Assembly: GCF_030695125.1 (NCBI RefSeq)
Contig: NZ_JAUYTP010000028.1
Span: 1 to 64,000 of the forward strand
Reading direction: 5' to 3'
From: Allobosea sp.
GTDB taxonomy: Bacteria > Pseudomonadota > Alphaproteobacteria > Rhizobiales > Beijerinckiaceae
Length of the DNA stretch: 64,000 nucleotides
In this document: positions 16,396-23,743 of the stretch, piece after piece
How the letters are laid out: the number at the start of each line of letters is the position of its first letter
Numbering within the stretch: the stretch's first letter is position 1
Program-made: the position numbers and the translations under genes
Notes under the pieces: generated by a model
Databases searched by the model: none
The model's input: the letters and a program-made list of their open reading frames with translations, nothing else
Told to the model about the DNA's origin: nothing

Positions 16396-17070
16396 TCAGG
16401 CCTCCCGCGCGGAGGCTTTGGCTGCAGCCTTGCGGATGGTCTCCGCCAGCGCCACCGTCACGATGTCGGTTTCCTTGCCCGTCAGCGTCGCGGAGGCGGC
16501 CTGCACGGCGGCGCGGGTCCGGGGGCCGAAATCGCCGTCGGGCTTGCCGGCCGAGAAGCCGAGCCGGTTGAGGTTGTCCTGCAGCGCCTTGACGGCATCG
16601 CCCCTGGAGCCCGGCACCAGGGTCGCCAGCTCGCGCGGCGTCGGCTGCGGCATCGGCGCATCCTTGACCGAATGAACGCCGGGATATGTCGCCCAGGGCA
16701 GCTGGAAGTGCGGCCCGTCGAAGAAGCTCGCCCAGTCGCCGCCCCATTCCAGCGGCACGCCCATCTCGCGGGCGGCGCGTTTGAACGCATCGGCGATCCG
16801 GTGATAGAGCGGCACCTCCCAGGAGACCCGCCCGCCGATCATCGCGACGACATCGATGGCGTGGCCGAGGCCGTTGGGCGCGGCGATGTGGCGCGACTTC
16901 AGCGTCCGCGAGGCGCCCTTCCTCACCAGCTCGCGCTGACGCGACAGGGTGCGCAGGCCCTCGGTGATCTGGAAGGGCTGCGCCGTGATCTCGGCGGCCC
17001 GCTTCACGACCTTGACGAGATCGGGGTGGACGCCTTCGAGGCGCTTCAGCGAAGCCTGGGTGAGCTGCAT
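16396..17070 (-). CDS. Endolysin: M15-type peptidase with C-terminal peptidoglycan-binding domain
   Basis: A 224-residue lysin. Residues 1-125 form an M15/CwlK-like peptidase that cuts peptide cross-links, with GLRTLSRQRELV, SRHIAAPNGLGHAIDV (His61 or His70 and Asp73 as zinc ligands) and WASFFDGPHFQLP (His121). Residues about 150-190 are a PG_binding_1 repeat (LVPGSRGDAVKALQDNL, GDFGPRTRAAV). No signal peptide is seen, so a holin would be needed for export. It is the first gene after the Mor-family gene, at the start of the lysis/late block. Confidence 0.9.
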   Translation of the reverse strand: MQLTQASLKRLEGVHPDLVKVVKRAAEITAQPFQITEGLRTLSRQRELVRKGASRTLKSRHIAAPNGLGHAIDVVAMIGGRVSWEVPLYHRIADAFKRAAREMGVPLEWGGDWASFFDGPHFQLPWATYPGVHSVKDAPMPQPTPRELATLVPGSRGDAVKALQDNLNRLGFSAGKPDGDFGPRTRAAVQAASATLTGKETDIVTVALAETIRKAAAKASAREA

Positions 17071-17167
17071 GGCGGATCTCCGGGGGGGACGCCGGACGCG
17101 TGGTCCGGAGGTTCGGCCGAAGATGCGCGGATGGGGCTGGAGCCAACAGGCCCCGAGACCGGGGCCT
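17071..17167 (-). promoter_or_regulatory. Gap between early/middle and lysis/late blocks, with hairpin
   Basis: The 96-base gap between the Mor-like gene and the endolysin is the expected site of a Mor-activated promoter. At 17148-17167 a perfect 8-bp stem AGGCCCCG/CGGGGCCT with a 4-base loop overlaps the Mor stop and could terminate early transcripts, although there is no T-tract. No clear -10/-35 was recognized. Confidence 0.4.
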
Positions 17168-17538
17168 CAGCCCGTTCCGGCGAAGAGATCGAGCTGGGTG
17201 GAGGCCGGGCGCCCGTGGCGCTTGACGATGTCGTCGACCGTCGTCTCCGAACAGCCGGCGCGCAGCGCGATCTTCGGCCGGCTCAACCCCATCGCCTTGT
17301 AGCAGAGAACACGCCACTGCCGGCCGACGGGGAGCTTGATCCGGGTCCCGCCGTATTTCCTGCGCATCGCGGCCGCCGCGTCAAGCCCCACGATCTCCGC
17401 CAGCACCCGGCCCTCATCCGCTTCGGAGCAATAGACCCGCGTGCCGCCCTTGGCTTCCAGCAGGCGCAGCGCCGCCTCCTCGCCGATCAGATCGACGAGC
17501 GCGGCCACGTCCTCGGTCGCGGGCGGCAGCCTGTTCAT
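17167..17538 (-). CDS. Mor transcription activator family protein
   Basis: A 123-residue Mor/C-type activator. The N-terminal helix (DVAALVDLIGEEAALRLLEAKGG) fits the dimerization part. The C-terminal RKYGGTRIKLPVGRQWRVL and HTH CYKAMGLSRPKIALRAGCSETTVDDIVKRH are typical. In Mu, Mor turns on the middle promoter after the early block, and C the late promoters; only one such gene is seen here, so it may do both. Likely target: the gap just downstream (17071-17166). Confidence 0.88.
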   Translation of the reverse strand: MNRLPPATEDVAALVDLIGEEAALRLLEAKGGTRVYCSEADEGRVLAEIVGLDAAAAMRRKYGGTRIKLPVGRQWRVLCYKAMGLSRPKIALRAGCSETTVDDIVKRHGRPASTQLDLFAGTG

Positions 17539-17777
17539 CGGCGCGGGCGCCTCCGCCCGGCGACCATGTCGGCATCGAGCACGGTGACCAGCGCGTCGTC
17601 CTTGACGACGTAGCGCAGGCCGTCGGCGATGATGACGTAGTCGACGATGCCGGCGCGCTGCGCCCCCAGCCGCGCCCGCTCCAGCGAATGCGCCAGCGTG
17701 AGCCTGAGCGCCTCGATCTCGGCGGCGCCGGAGCGGTCGAGGAAACGCACCAGGGCATGGTCGGTGATCTTCAGCAT
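17535..17777 (-). CDS. Conserved phage protein of unknown function
   Basis: An 80-residue protein (MLKITDHALVRFLDRSGAAEIEALRLTLAHSLERA...) ending VVKDDALVTVLDADMVAGRRRPRR. The N-terminal 'DHALVRFLDR' and the strand VDYVIIADGLRYVV recall short phage proteins found beside gemA and mor. No function known. The stop overlaps the Mor-like start, and its start overlaps the GemA stop, so the three are co-translated. Confidence 0.65.
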   Translation of the reverse strand: MLKITDHALVRFLDRSGAAEIEALRLTLAHSLERARLGAQRAGIVDYVIIADGLRYVVKDDALVTVLDADMVAGRRRPRR

Positions 17778-18184
17778 GACGCGTCCGTTTCGCTGGTTTG
17801 GTTCACCCGGCGGTTCCAGGCCTTGAGCTGCTCGATCGCCTCGCGCGCCTGGGTCGGCTTGAGGAACTCCGGCGCCGAGACCTCGAAGCGGCGCTTGACC
17901 CAGGCCCGCAGCGCCTCGCGGTCCAGATGGCCGGCATGAAGCGCGCCCCAGAGCGCGTAGATCTTGCGGATGTCGGCGCGCTCGGCCGGCGGGCGCTTCG
18001 ACTCGCGGGGCGCCCAGCCCAGCCGCCTGAACTCGGCGATGACGGCTGCCGCCGCCCGGTCCGACAGATCCTTCGCGCTCCCGACCTTGCCGACGCGCTG
18101 CAGCAAAGCGCGGTACTCCGCCTCCTGGAGCCCGAGCTCCTTGCGGGCGATGTGGATCTTGGCGAGCATGGCGGGGTGGCTCAT
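17771..18184 (-). CDS. gemA: GemA-like regulatory protein (Mu gp16, DUF1018)
   Basis: A 137-residue DUF1018 protein: MLAKIHIARKELGLQEAEYRALLQRVGKVGSAKDLSDRAAAAVIAEFRRLGW is the family core, and the C-terminal half carries REALRAWVKRRFEVSAPEFLKPTQAREAIEQLKAW. Mu GemA affects host supercoiling and gene expression in the semi-essential early region. It overlaps the gene on either side, which suggests a tightly coupled early operon. Confidence 0.85.
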   Translation of the reverse strand: MSHPAMLAKIHIARKELGLQEAEYRALLQRVGKVGSAKDLSDRAAAAVIAEFRRLGWAPRESKRPPAERADIRKIYALWGALHAGHLDREALRAWVKRRFEVSAPEFLKPTQAREAIEQLKAWNRRVNQTSETDASC

Positions 18185-18405
18185 CGCGTCATCCTCGCCA
18201 GGCCTGCGACCAGCTTCACGCGCTGGCAGGTGAGCTGCTTCAAACGGGTTTCAACGATCGTCGAACGGCGCGGCTTGACGCTGGCGATGACCGCCTTCAG
18301 CCGCTCGCGCTCGGCATCGAGCTTCGCCAGCTCGCCGCGCAGCAGCAGCGCCGAGATGGCGCCGGCGTCGGACGGGGCTGGGCGGTGAGCGCGCGGCATC
18401 ATCAC
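18181..18405 (-). CDS. Small coiled-coil protein, unknown
   Basis: A 74-residue basic protein with a probable coiled coil at about residues 20-60 (LLLRGELAKLDAERERLKAVIASVK) and RLKQLTCQRVKLVAGL at the C-terminus. Its start overlaps the stop of the adenine methyltransferase-like gene and its stop overlaps GemA. No family recognized. Confidence 0.6.
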   Translation of the reverse strand: MMMPRAHRPAPSDAGAISALLLRGELAKLDAERERLKAVIASVKPRRSTIVETRLKQLTCQRVKLVAGLARMTR

Positions 18406-19076
18406 GCTCCGGCCTCGAACAGCGGGGCCGCCACCGGCTTGGCGAAGCGGGCGGCGTCATCGGGCCTGGTCAGCGCCTTGCGCTGTCCGGGCGGGATCCA
18501 GAGCGGTGGGCGCGGATCGGCGCCGCGCTTCCAGCAGACCCAGCAATAGTCGGTGGCGGTGGAGCCCCTGGGCTTCCACTCGCCGCGGTGCATCGGCACG
18601 CGCTCGACATAATAGGCGATGACGAAGGGGGCATGTTCGCGGAAGAGATCGTCGCGCTCGCCCGAATGCAGCCACTGCGTCCTGACGAGCAGGGCGACGC
18701 CACGCCGGGCGAGCGACAGCGCCATGCGGGCGAACTCGACGGCGCGGTTGAAGGGCGGGTTCGTGAAGATCCAGTCGCAGGCGCCGCGATTGGGGCCGGC
18801 TTCGGTGAAGTCGAAGACCTCGCCATAGCCATAGGGGTGGATGTCGCTGGCGATCGTCAGCGGATAGGCCTCGCGCAGCGGCTCGGCCATGTGCCCCTCG
18901 CCGCAGGCCGGCTCCAGGACGATGTCGTCCGTCCGCACGCCGAGGACCGGATAGGCGACATGGGCGATGAAGGCCCGCGTCGCCCAGGGCGGCGTCGGGA
19001 AGAAGTCGAGGGAGTCGTGCGGCTCGGAACGCTGCGCCGCAACGGCCGGCGAGAAGGCGAAGCTGGGCTGGGTCAT
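18402..19076 (-). CDS. Probable adenine-type DNA methyltransferase
   Basis: A 224-residue class I methyltransferase. The SAM loop LEPACGEG is at about 54-61 and the catalytic TNPPF at about 105-109, the (D/N/S)PP(Y/F) motif of N6-adenine or N4-cytosine amino methyltransferases. It ends with an ARRGVALLVRTQWLHSGERDDLF segment and a Trp-rich region. Target sequence unknown. It may protect phage DNA from host restriction or modify host regulation. No partner restriction gene is nearby, so this is an orphan. Confidence 0.8.
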   Translation of the reverse strand: MTQPSFAFSPAVAAQRSEPHDSLDFFPTPPWATRAFIAHVAYPVLGVRTDDIVLEPACGEGHMAEPLREAYPLTIASDIHPYGYGEVFDFTEAGPNRGACDWIFTNPPFNRAVEFARMALSLARRGVALLVRTQWLHSGERDDLFREHAPFVIAYYVERVPMHRGEWKPRGSTATDYCWVCWKRGADPRPPLWIPPGQRKALTRPDDAARFAKPVAAPLFEAGA

Positions 19077-19747
19077 GCCGTCACCTCGAAAAGCTCGCGC
19101 TGGAATGGCGCCAGGCCGTCCAGGTCACCCCACTGTCCGGCCATGGCCTCCGCGATGCCGACGAAGAAGCGTGAACGCTCCCGCGCCCGATCAGGGTTCC
19201 AGCCTGACGAACGGTGGACCGTCGACCAGGCCTTGTGTTCGGCCGTTCCTGGCGCCGGCGGATTGAGCCGATTGGTCGGCCGAAGTTCAGGAAGTCGGCG
19301 CAGATACAGCCCCGTGCCCTTGAACACCGGCTCGCCGAACCACCACGGCTGGACGATCTGAGCCGGGCGCGCATAGTCGACGATGCGCGCTTTGGCATGC
19401 CGATGCATGATCGGGTTCTCGACGCAGATGCGCTCGATCGGCGCGTTCCAGAATGTCGAAAACAGGGCCGCGCCCTCGTCCAGCTCGGCCCACATGTCCT
19501 CGCGGCTGCGACCCGGCGGGGGCTTAGCGAGCCAGCGCACACCGGAGTTGCAGAGCCGCGTGCAAGGCGGGTGGGCAACGATCAGCAGATCCCAGCCGTC
19601 ACCGAGCAGATCGCGGGCGTCTCCGACGACATGACGATTGCTGCCGTCCTCGGCCGGCGCCAGGTCGCAAGACCACGCATCATGTCCGAGCGCGGCAAAG
19701 GCGCGGCGCACGATTCCCGACCGTTCGCAGGCGACGAGCACCCTCAT
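19073..19747 (-). CDS. C5-cytosine methyltransferase-like protein, short form
   Basis: A 224-residue protein starting MRVLVACERSGIVRRAFAALGHDAWSCD at 19747 (ATGA overlap with the gene upstream). It keeps the C5 methyltransferase motif IV-like loop HPPCTRLCNSG (Cys62 as possible nucleophile) and a motif VI-like VENP. It is shorter than complete enzymes and the target-recognition domain is not obvious. A related phage family annotated as cytosine methyltransferases has the same layout. Activity is uncertain. Confidence 0.7.
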   Translation of the reverse strand: MRVLVACERSGIVRRAFAALGHDAWSCDLAPAEDGSNRHVVGDARDLLGDGWDLLIVAHPPCTRLCNSGVRWLAKPPPGRSREDMWAELDEGAALFSTFWNAPIERICVENPIMHRHAKARIVDYARPAQIVQPWWFGEPVFKGTGLYLRRLPELRPTNRLNPPAPGTAEHKAWSTVHRSSGWNPDRARERSRFFVGIAEAMAGQWGDLDGLAPFQRELFEVTA

Positions 19748-20073
19748 GTCCCTGTCTCCCGGGCGACGAACGCCTCGACGGCGCGGCTGATCAGCTCGGC
19801 GCGCGGGGCGCCGGTGCGCTCCTCGAGGCGGGCGAGGCCGGCCTCGGCCTTGCGGCCGAACTCGCTGGTCAGCGCCAGGCCGCGGGCATGGTTTGGGATC
19901 CGGCGCAGATGGCCGCGCTCGACCAGGGCATCGACCAGCCGGGCGACGTTGCTCTTCGAGGCCATGCCCAGCTGCAGGCACATTTCGTCATAGGTCGGCG
20001 GCACGCCCGACTGCGCCAGCCGCTCGCGGATGACGCGCAGGCAATCGGCCTGGCGGGGCGTGAGGCCCATCAT
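19744..20073 (-). CDS. LexA-type winged-helix DNA-binding protein without protease domain
   Basis: A 109-residue protein starting MMGLTPRQADCLRVIRERL. It contains a LexA N-terminal-like winged helix (GVPPTYDEMCLQLGMASKSNVARLVDALVERGHLRRIPNHARG), and ends with a helical region (AELISRAVEAFVARE), with no S24 peptidase domain. It may be a phage regulator that does not respond to RecA cleavage. The start at 20073 is set by ATGA overlap with the gene upstream. Confidence 0.75.
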   Translation of the reverse strand: MMGLTPRQADCLRVIRERLAQSGVPPTYDEMCLQLGMASKSNVARLVDALVERGHLRRIPNHARGLALTSEFGRKAEAGLARLEERTGAPRAELISRAVEAFVARETGT

Positions 20074-20354
20074 GGCGCGGGCGCTCCGGTGGCGGCGAGC
20101 GTGGCCTTCGCCCATTCCAGCGCGGCCCGGCGCAGCTCGGCCGGCAGCTTCAGGAAGGCGCGGATCTCGTCGGCGTTGCGGTTGAGCGTCTCCATCGTCC
20201 GCACGGCGGCCTCCAGCCGCTCCAGGCCGTGCTCGGCGATGGCGGGCTTGCGCAGCTCGCGGATCGCGGCGCCGTTCAGGAGGCTGCGCTGGCGCACGAC
20301 CGAGAACCGGACCTCCTCGATCTGCTGCACGAGCGGGATGGAGGGCGCGGTCAT
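20070..20354 (-). CDS. Hypothetical early phage protein
   Basis: A 94-residue, mostly helical protein (MTAPSIPLVQQIEEVRFSVV...). It has KPAIAEHGLERLEAAVRTMETLNRNADEIRAFL in the middle. Both ends overlap neighbouring genes by four bases. No family recognized. Confidence 0.6.
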   Translation of the reverse strand: MTAPSIPLVQQIEEVRFSVVRQRSLLNGAAIRELRKPAIAEHGLERLEAAVRTMETLNRNADEIRAFLKLPAELRRAALEWAKATLAATGAPAP

Positions 20355-20764
20355 GGGCGCGGCTCCCAGCAGATCATCACGCCCTCGAACGCCATGTCGG
20401 GGTCGGCCGCCTGTTCATGGGCTGCTTTCCAGAACGCCTGCATGTCGTCCCAGTGGAGGAAGCCGTCAGCGCGGGCGAAATCGTCCAGCATGGCGGCCGT
20501 GCCGAAGGCCTCGCCGGTGTCGAGCAGCTGGACATAACCGCGGGCGATCCACAGTCGCACCGGCCGGACAGTCGTGCAGAGCTGGTCGGGAACGATGCGG
20601 GCGCAGTGCTTGGTCCGCATGCCCTGGTAGAGCTGCAGCAGCTCGCCGGGCCTCGCATGGCGCTTGCGCGGGGCGCGGATGGTCTGGCGCTTGACGATGC
20701 CGGTCGCCGGGTGGCCGCTGGCGATGGCCTCCGCGAAGCGCTTGTTGAAGGAATAGGCGACCAT
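20351..20764 (-). CDS. ASCH/EVE-like domain protein
   Basis: A 137-residue protein beginning MVAYSFNKRFAEAIASG. The segment IVKRQTIRAPRKRHARPGELLQLYQGMRTKHC resembles the ASCH fold, where a basic KRQTIR-like motif and a following 'PG..LQLY.G.RT..C' strand are shared with YqfB-type proteins that act on nucleotides or bind RNA. It ends with WDDMQAFWKAAH and a C-terminal GVMICWE strand. A modified-base or RNA-binding role is inferred; the partner is not known. Confidence 0.7.
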   Translation of the reverse strand: MVAYSFNKRFAEAIASGHPATGIVKRQTIRAPRKRHARPGELLQLYQGMRTKHCARIVPDQLCTTVRPVRLWIARGYVQLLDTGEAFGTAAMLDDFARADGFLHWDDMQAFWKAAHEQAADPDMAFEGVMICWEPRP

Positions 20765-20970
20765 CAGCCCGCGCCTCCGAACAGGCTGTCGCGCTGCGCC
20801 TGGTCGCGCAGATGCTCGGCGATCGCCTGCATCAGCGCGATCTCCTCGCTGGCCTTGGCCTGGCTCATTTTGCCGACGCTGACGCGGTGGGCGTAGACGC
20901 GCCGGCGGAACGCGACCTCGCGCTCGGCGGCCGCGGCGAGACGATCGAAGGTGAAGCGGGGCGCGGTCAT
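20764..20970 (-). CDS. Conserved small phage protein
   Basis: A 68-residue helical protein (MTAPRFTFDRLAAAAEREVAFRRRVYAHRV...SQAKASEEIALMQAIAEHL). The 'EREVAFRRRVY' and 'K..EEIALM.AI' pattern recurs in alphaproteobacterial phage early regions. No function known. It overlaps the ParB-like gene stop and starts at the ASCH gene side by a single base. Confidence 0.65.
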   Translation of the reverse strand: MTAPRFTFDRLAAAAEREVAFRRRVYAHRVSVGKMSQAKASEEIALMQAIAEHLRDQAQRDSLFGGAG

Positions 20971-21821
20971 ACCGGCACCTTGATCAGGCCGGGCTTCGCG
21001 AGCCCGAGGCGGGGAGACAGCCGGCGGACGAGGGCGTTGGCGATCGACTCGTTCGGCTCGCGGTCATCTCGCGCGGCCTTGTCCGCTTCGCGGATCAGCA
21101 CGATGTCGCCGATCGCCGCGATGAAGGCGGCCGGCTCCCGCCCCTGGATCAACCACATCGCGGCCAGGCGGCCGACGGATTTGACGATCGGAGCCGTCAG
21201 CCCCCCCCTGACGGCGTTCTTGGTCTCGGTGACGGCGCGCAACCCGACAATGGTGGGCTCGGCGCCATATTCCTGGATCAGGTCGCGCAGCGCGCCGATC
21301 GCCATGGTCTGGCCCGGCGCCTGCTTCAGCTCGGGCACCGGATAGGCCAGCACCTTCGCCCCGCCCGCCTTGGCGACGCGCTCGACCTCGCGGGCCATCG
21401 CGTCGCCGGCCGCGACCGCAGCCTTGTGCATCGCCATGCTGTGAACGCGGGTGACGGTGCCGTTGACGGCGGTGAAGGCCTTCGCCTGCTCGCCGGGCGC
21501 CGCCATGATGACCTGGCAGGGCACGGACGCATGGCCGACGAGCAGGGCGGCGGTCGCCCGATGCTGGCCATCGACGACGGCATAGCGGCCGCCCGCGATC
21601 GGCGCGACGATCACCGGCGAGAAGTAGCGCCAGTCAAACAGCTCGGCGATGCGCTTCACGTTGCGCCGCCCCTGGGCGGTGATGTCGCGCTGATAGGCGG
21701 GGTCGACGACCAGGGTGGCGATGTCGAGCCACTGCAGCTGGGGAGCCGGCCCGCACGCGTCGACGTGGCGGCGCGGGACGTCGGCGGCGAAGTCGTCGAT
21801 CGAGATGGGGCGCAGGCTCAT
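20967..21821 (-). CDS. ParB/Srx-like nuclease-domain protein
   Basis: A 284-residue protein starting MSLRPISIDDFAADVP at 21821. The ParB core is LQWLDIATLVVDPAYQRDITAQGRRNVKRIAELFDWRYFSPVIVAP...YAVVDGQHRATAALLVG, the GQHR box of the ParB/sulfiredoxin fold, which binds CTP or cleaves DNA in some members. The C-terminal half is helical. No ParA is nearby, so plasmid-type partition is unlikely and a DNA-processing role is more probable. Confidence 0.8.
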   Translation of the reverse strand: MSLRPISIDDFAADVPRRHVDACGPAPQLQWLDIATLVVDPAYQRDITAQGRRNVKRIAELFDWRYFSPVIVAPIAGGRYAVVDGQHRATAALLVGHASVPCQVIMAAPGEQAKAFTAVNGTVTRVHSMAMHKAAVAAGDAMAREVERVAKAGGAKVLAYPVPELKQAPGQTMAIGALRDLIQEYGAEPTIVGLRAVTETKNAVRGGLTAPIVKSVGRLAAMWLIQGREPAAFIAAIGDIVLIREADKAARDDREPNESIANALVRRLSPRLGLAKPGLIKVPV

Positions 21822-22078
21822 CCGAAGATCTCCGTCAGCTCGGGTTGGGTTTCGGGCTCGGGCGCGCGGCGCTGGACGGTGAAGTCCTGCGGTGGCCCCG
21901 AGGCGCGGGGCGTGCGCTGGTAGACGACCAGGCGGTGGCCCAGGCAGTAGCTGGTCGGGAAGCTCACGGCCGCGCCGCAGACGCGGCGGCCGCCGAAGAG
22001 GTCGCGCCGATCGCCGGTGTCGTCGCAGACGATCCAGCGGCACTGCCCGGAGCGGGCCTTGGAGAGGAGGACGCTCAT
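21818..22078 (-). CDS. GcrA C-terminus-like Cys-motif protein
   Basis: An 86-residue protein starting MSVLLSKARSGQCRWIVCDDTG at 22078. The CRW...RRVCGAAVSFPTSYCLGH spacing resembles the conserved Cys/His tail of GcrA, the alphaproteobacterial regulator that acts at GANTC-methylated promoters. The N-terminal DNA-binding part of GcrA is absent. It may compete with or mimic host GcrA at RNA polymerase; that is a hypothesis. The start is set by position upstream of the ParB-like overlap. Confidence 0.6.
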   Translation of the reverse strand: MSVLLSKARSGQCRWIVCDDTGDRRDLFGGRRVCGAAVSFPTSYCLGHRLVVYQRTPRASGPPQDFTVQRRAPEPETQPELTEIFG

Positions 22079-22079
22079 G

Positions 22080-22307
22080 TCAGGCAGCCTCCGCATCGAG
22101 CGCGGTGGCGAGCTGGCACAGGAGCGCGCGCCCGCCCTCATCCAGATACTGCCGGAAGAACGTCATCTCGTGATCGGAAAGGAGGTAGCCGTTCGCCTCC
22201 TGGACGGACGCGACCTCGTTGATCAGGTCAGCGAAGTCGCTGCCGGCTCCGGCCAATTCGACGGCAATGACGGCCGTCTCGATGTCCACCATGAGGGTGC
22301 TTGCCAT
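22080..22307 (-). CDS. Hypothetical early phage protein
   Basis: A 75-residue acidic helical protein (MASTLMVDIETAVIAVELAGAG...), with HEMTFFRQYLDEGGRALLCQLATALDAEAA at the end. No family recognized. It lies one base from the GcrA-like gene and shortly after DUF3164. Confidence 0.55.
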   Translation of the reverse strand: MASTLMVDIETAVIAVELAGAGSDFADLINEVASVQEANGYLLSDHEMTFFRQYLDEGGRALLCQLATALDAEAA

Positions 22308-22315
22308 GTCACACC

Positions 22316-22969
22316 TCACGCGGCCGCGAGGTCGATGACGACCGGCTCGAAGCGATCCTGCGGCCGGGCGCGCTTGTAGAAGCGGACGTATTCCTTGGTG
22401 CCGGTGACGCGGATGGCGTCGCGGATCGCGACCATGCCGCGCTTCCAGCGCTCGTCCTCGATGTCCATGCGCAGCAGCGAGAACAGCTCGGCCTTGTTGA
22501 TCTGGCCGGCCTTCTCGACGTTGAAGACGCGGTTCACCAGCGCGCGGATCTCGGGGCGGCTCTCGGCGCCCCACTCGACGAGGCACTCGTCGATCAGCTT
22601 CTTGGCTTCCTGGAGCTGCGGCCCGAACTCGATCTGGTCGGCGATCTGGACCTGGACCTTGTAGAGCCCGTCATAGCTCTGGAAGGTGACGTTGCCCTTC
22701 TCGCCGCCGGCGCGCGCGCCGTACTCCTGCTCCAGCAAGGCCTGGAAGGCGTTGAGATCGGCGAAGGTGTGCGCCTTGAAGCGGGCGATCTGGGCCGCGA
22801 GTTCGACCGCGAAGCCGGTGACTTTGCGGACCGTCTCGTCCTCCAGCTTGTCGGCCGGCTTGACCAGCTCGATCGGCATGAGAGCGCCCTTGGCGTTGCG
22901 CATATAGGACTTGCCGTCGATCTCGACGGTGGCCGTGGCGATGGCGGGCGTGGCGGTGTCAGGCTGCAT
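22316..22969 (-). CDS. DUF3164 protein
   Basis: A 217-residue DUF3164 protein, a regular member of Mu-like early regions, starting MQPDTATPAIATATVEIDGKSY at 22969. It shows MRNAKGALMPIELVKPADKLEDETV, a helical stretch (FAVELAAQIARFKAHTFADLNAFQALLEQEYG), the GNVTFQSYDGLYKVQV strands and a C-terminal KEYVRFYKR. Function unknown; the constant position near transposase genes suggests a role in replication or DNA handling. Confidence 0.8.
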   Translation of the reverse strand: MQPDTATPAIATATVEIDGKSYMRNAKGALMPIELVKPADKLEDETVRKVTGFAVELAAQIARFKAHTFADLNAFQALLEQEYGARAGGEKGNVTFQSYDGLYKVQVQIADQIEFGPQLQEAKKLIDECLVEWGAESRPEIRALVNRVFNVEKAGQINKAELFSLLRMDIEDERWKRGMVAIRDAIRVTGTKEYVRFYKRARPQDRFEPVVIDLAAA

Positions 22970-23459
22970 GATGGCTCTCCTGGAGTGCGGGTTCTGAAGG
23001 GTCGGGTTCGGTGGGGGCGGTGAGCGAAACGACGAGCTGGGCCATGGCGATGACCTCGCTGACACTGACGCGCACGGCCTCGCGCTGGGGCGACCAGAGG
23101 ATCCGGCGCGCGGTGGCGAGCGGATCGACCGGCTGCGCCAGCCTGATCGCGGCGTTGTTTTCGGCGGCGTGGAGCGTCGCCAGCAGGGCGTCGGTGGCGG
23201 CGCGATAATCGGGGTCGCAGGCGCGCTGCGCCTCGGCCTGGCGGATGCCGTGGCCGACGGTGGAGTGGTTGCGGTTCGTGGCCTCGCCGATCGCCGGCAT
23301 GCTGAGCAGGGTCAGCTTCGAGGCCAGCCACCAGACGGTGAAGCGCGCCTCGACGACGTCGGGCTGGCGGCGCTCCGAGAGGATCTCGCGCTTGGTCACC
23401 GTCGTCGCCAGTTCGACGGCGGCGAGGATCGCGGCGAGCGACGTCAGGCGCTCGCTCAT
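22959..23459 (-). CDS. DnaA domain IV-like DNA-binding protein
   Basis: A 166-residue protein starting MSERLTSLAAILAAVELATTVTKREIL at 23459. Residues about 28-80 resemble DnaA domain IV: VVEARFTVWWLASKLTLLSMPAIGEATNRNHSTVGHGIRQAEAQR, with the NHSTV(GH) turn that reads the DnaA box. The AAA domain is missing, so it cannot be an initiator by itself. The C-terminal part is helical and Ala-rich. It could recruit, block or mimic host DnaA at phage or host sites. Confidence 0.75.
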   Translation of the reverse strand: MSERLTSLAAILAAVELATTVTKREILSERRQPDVVEARFTVWWLASKLTLLSMPAIGEATNRNHSTVGHGIRQAEAQRACDPDYRAATDALLATLHAAENNAAIRLAQPVDPLATARRILWSPQREAVRVSVSEVIAMAQLVVSLTAPTEPDPSEPALQESHHAA

Positions 23460-23743
23460 GACGCCGCTCCCGTCGCGGCGTGCGGCCGCAGCGCGAGGTC
23501 GCGCAGGGCATGCTCCAGGTTGAGCAGGAAGCGGCCGTCCCGGCCGGCGTCGCGCGGCAAGGCGCTCTGGCGCTTCACCTGGCCGGCCAGGTGGCGGAGA
23601 TCCATGTCGAGGCCGAAGCCGGTCGGACTCTCGATCCGGCTGAGGATGGCGTCGGCGCGCTCGTCGAGCGTCGGGCCGTCGAGCGCGCGGCGCAGGCCGG
23701 AGCTGGCCGCGATCTGGCGCTGCTGGTCGAGGAGCCGGCTCAT
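23456..23743 (-). CDS. Hypothetical early phage protein
   Basis: A 95-residue protein (MSRLLDQQRQIAASSGLRRALDG...) with FLLNLEHALRDLALRP near the C-terminus. Helical; overlaps the DnaA-like gene (ATGA) and the next gene upstream. No family recognized. Confidence 0.55.
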   Translation of the reverse strand: MSRLLDQQRQIAASSGLRRALDGPTLDERADAILSRIESPTGFGLDMDLRHLAGQVKRQSALPRDAGRDGRFLLNLEHALRDLALRPHAATGAAS

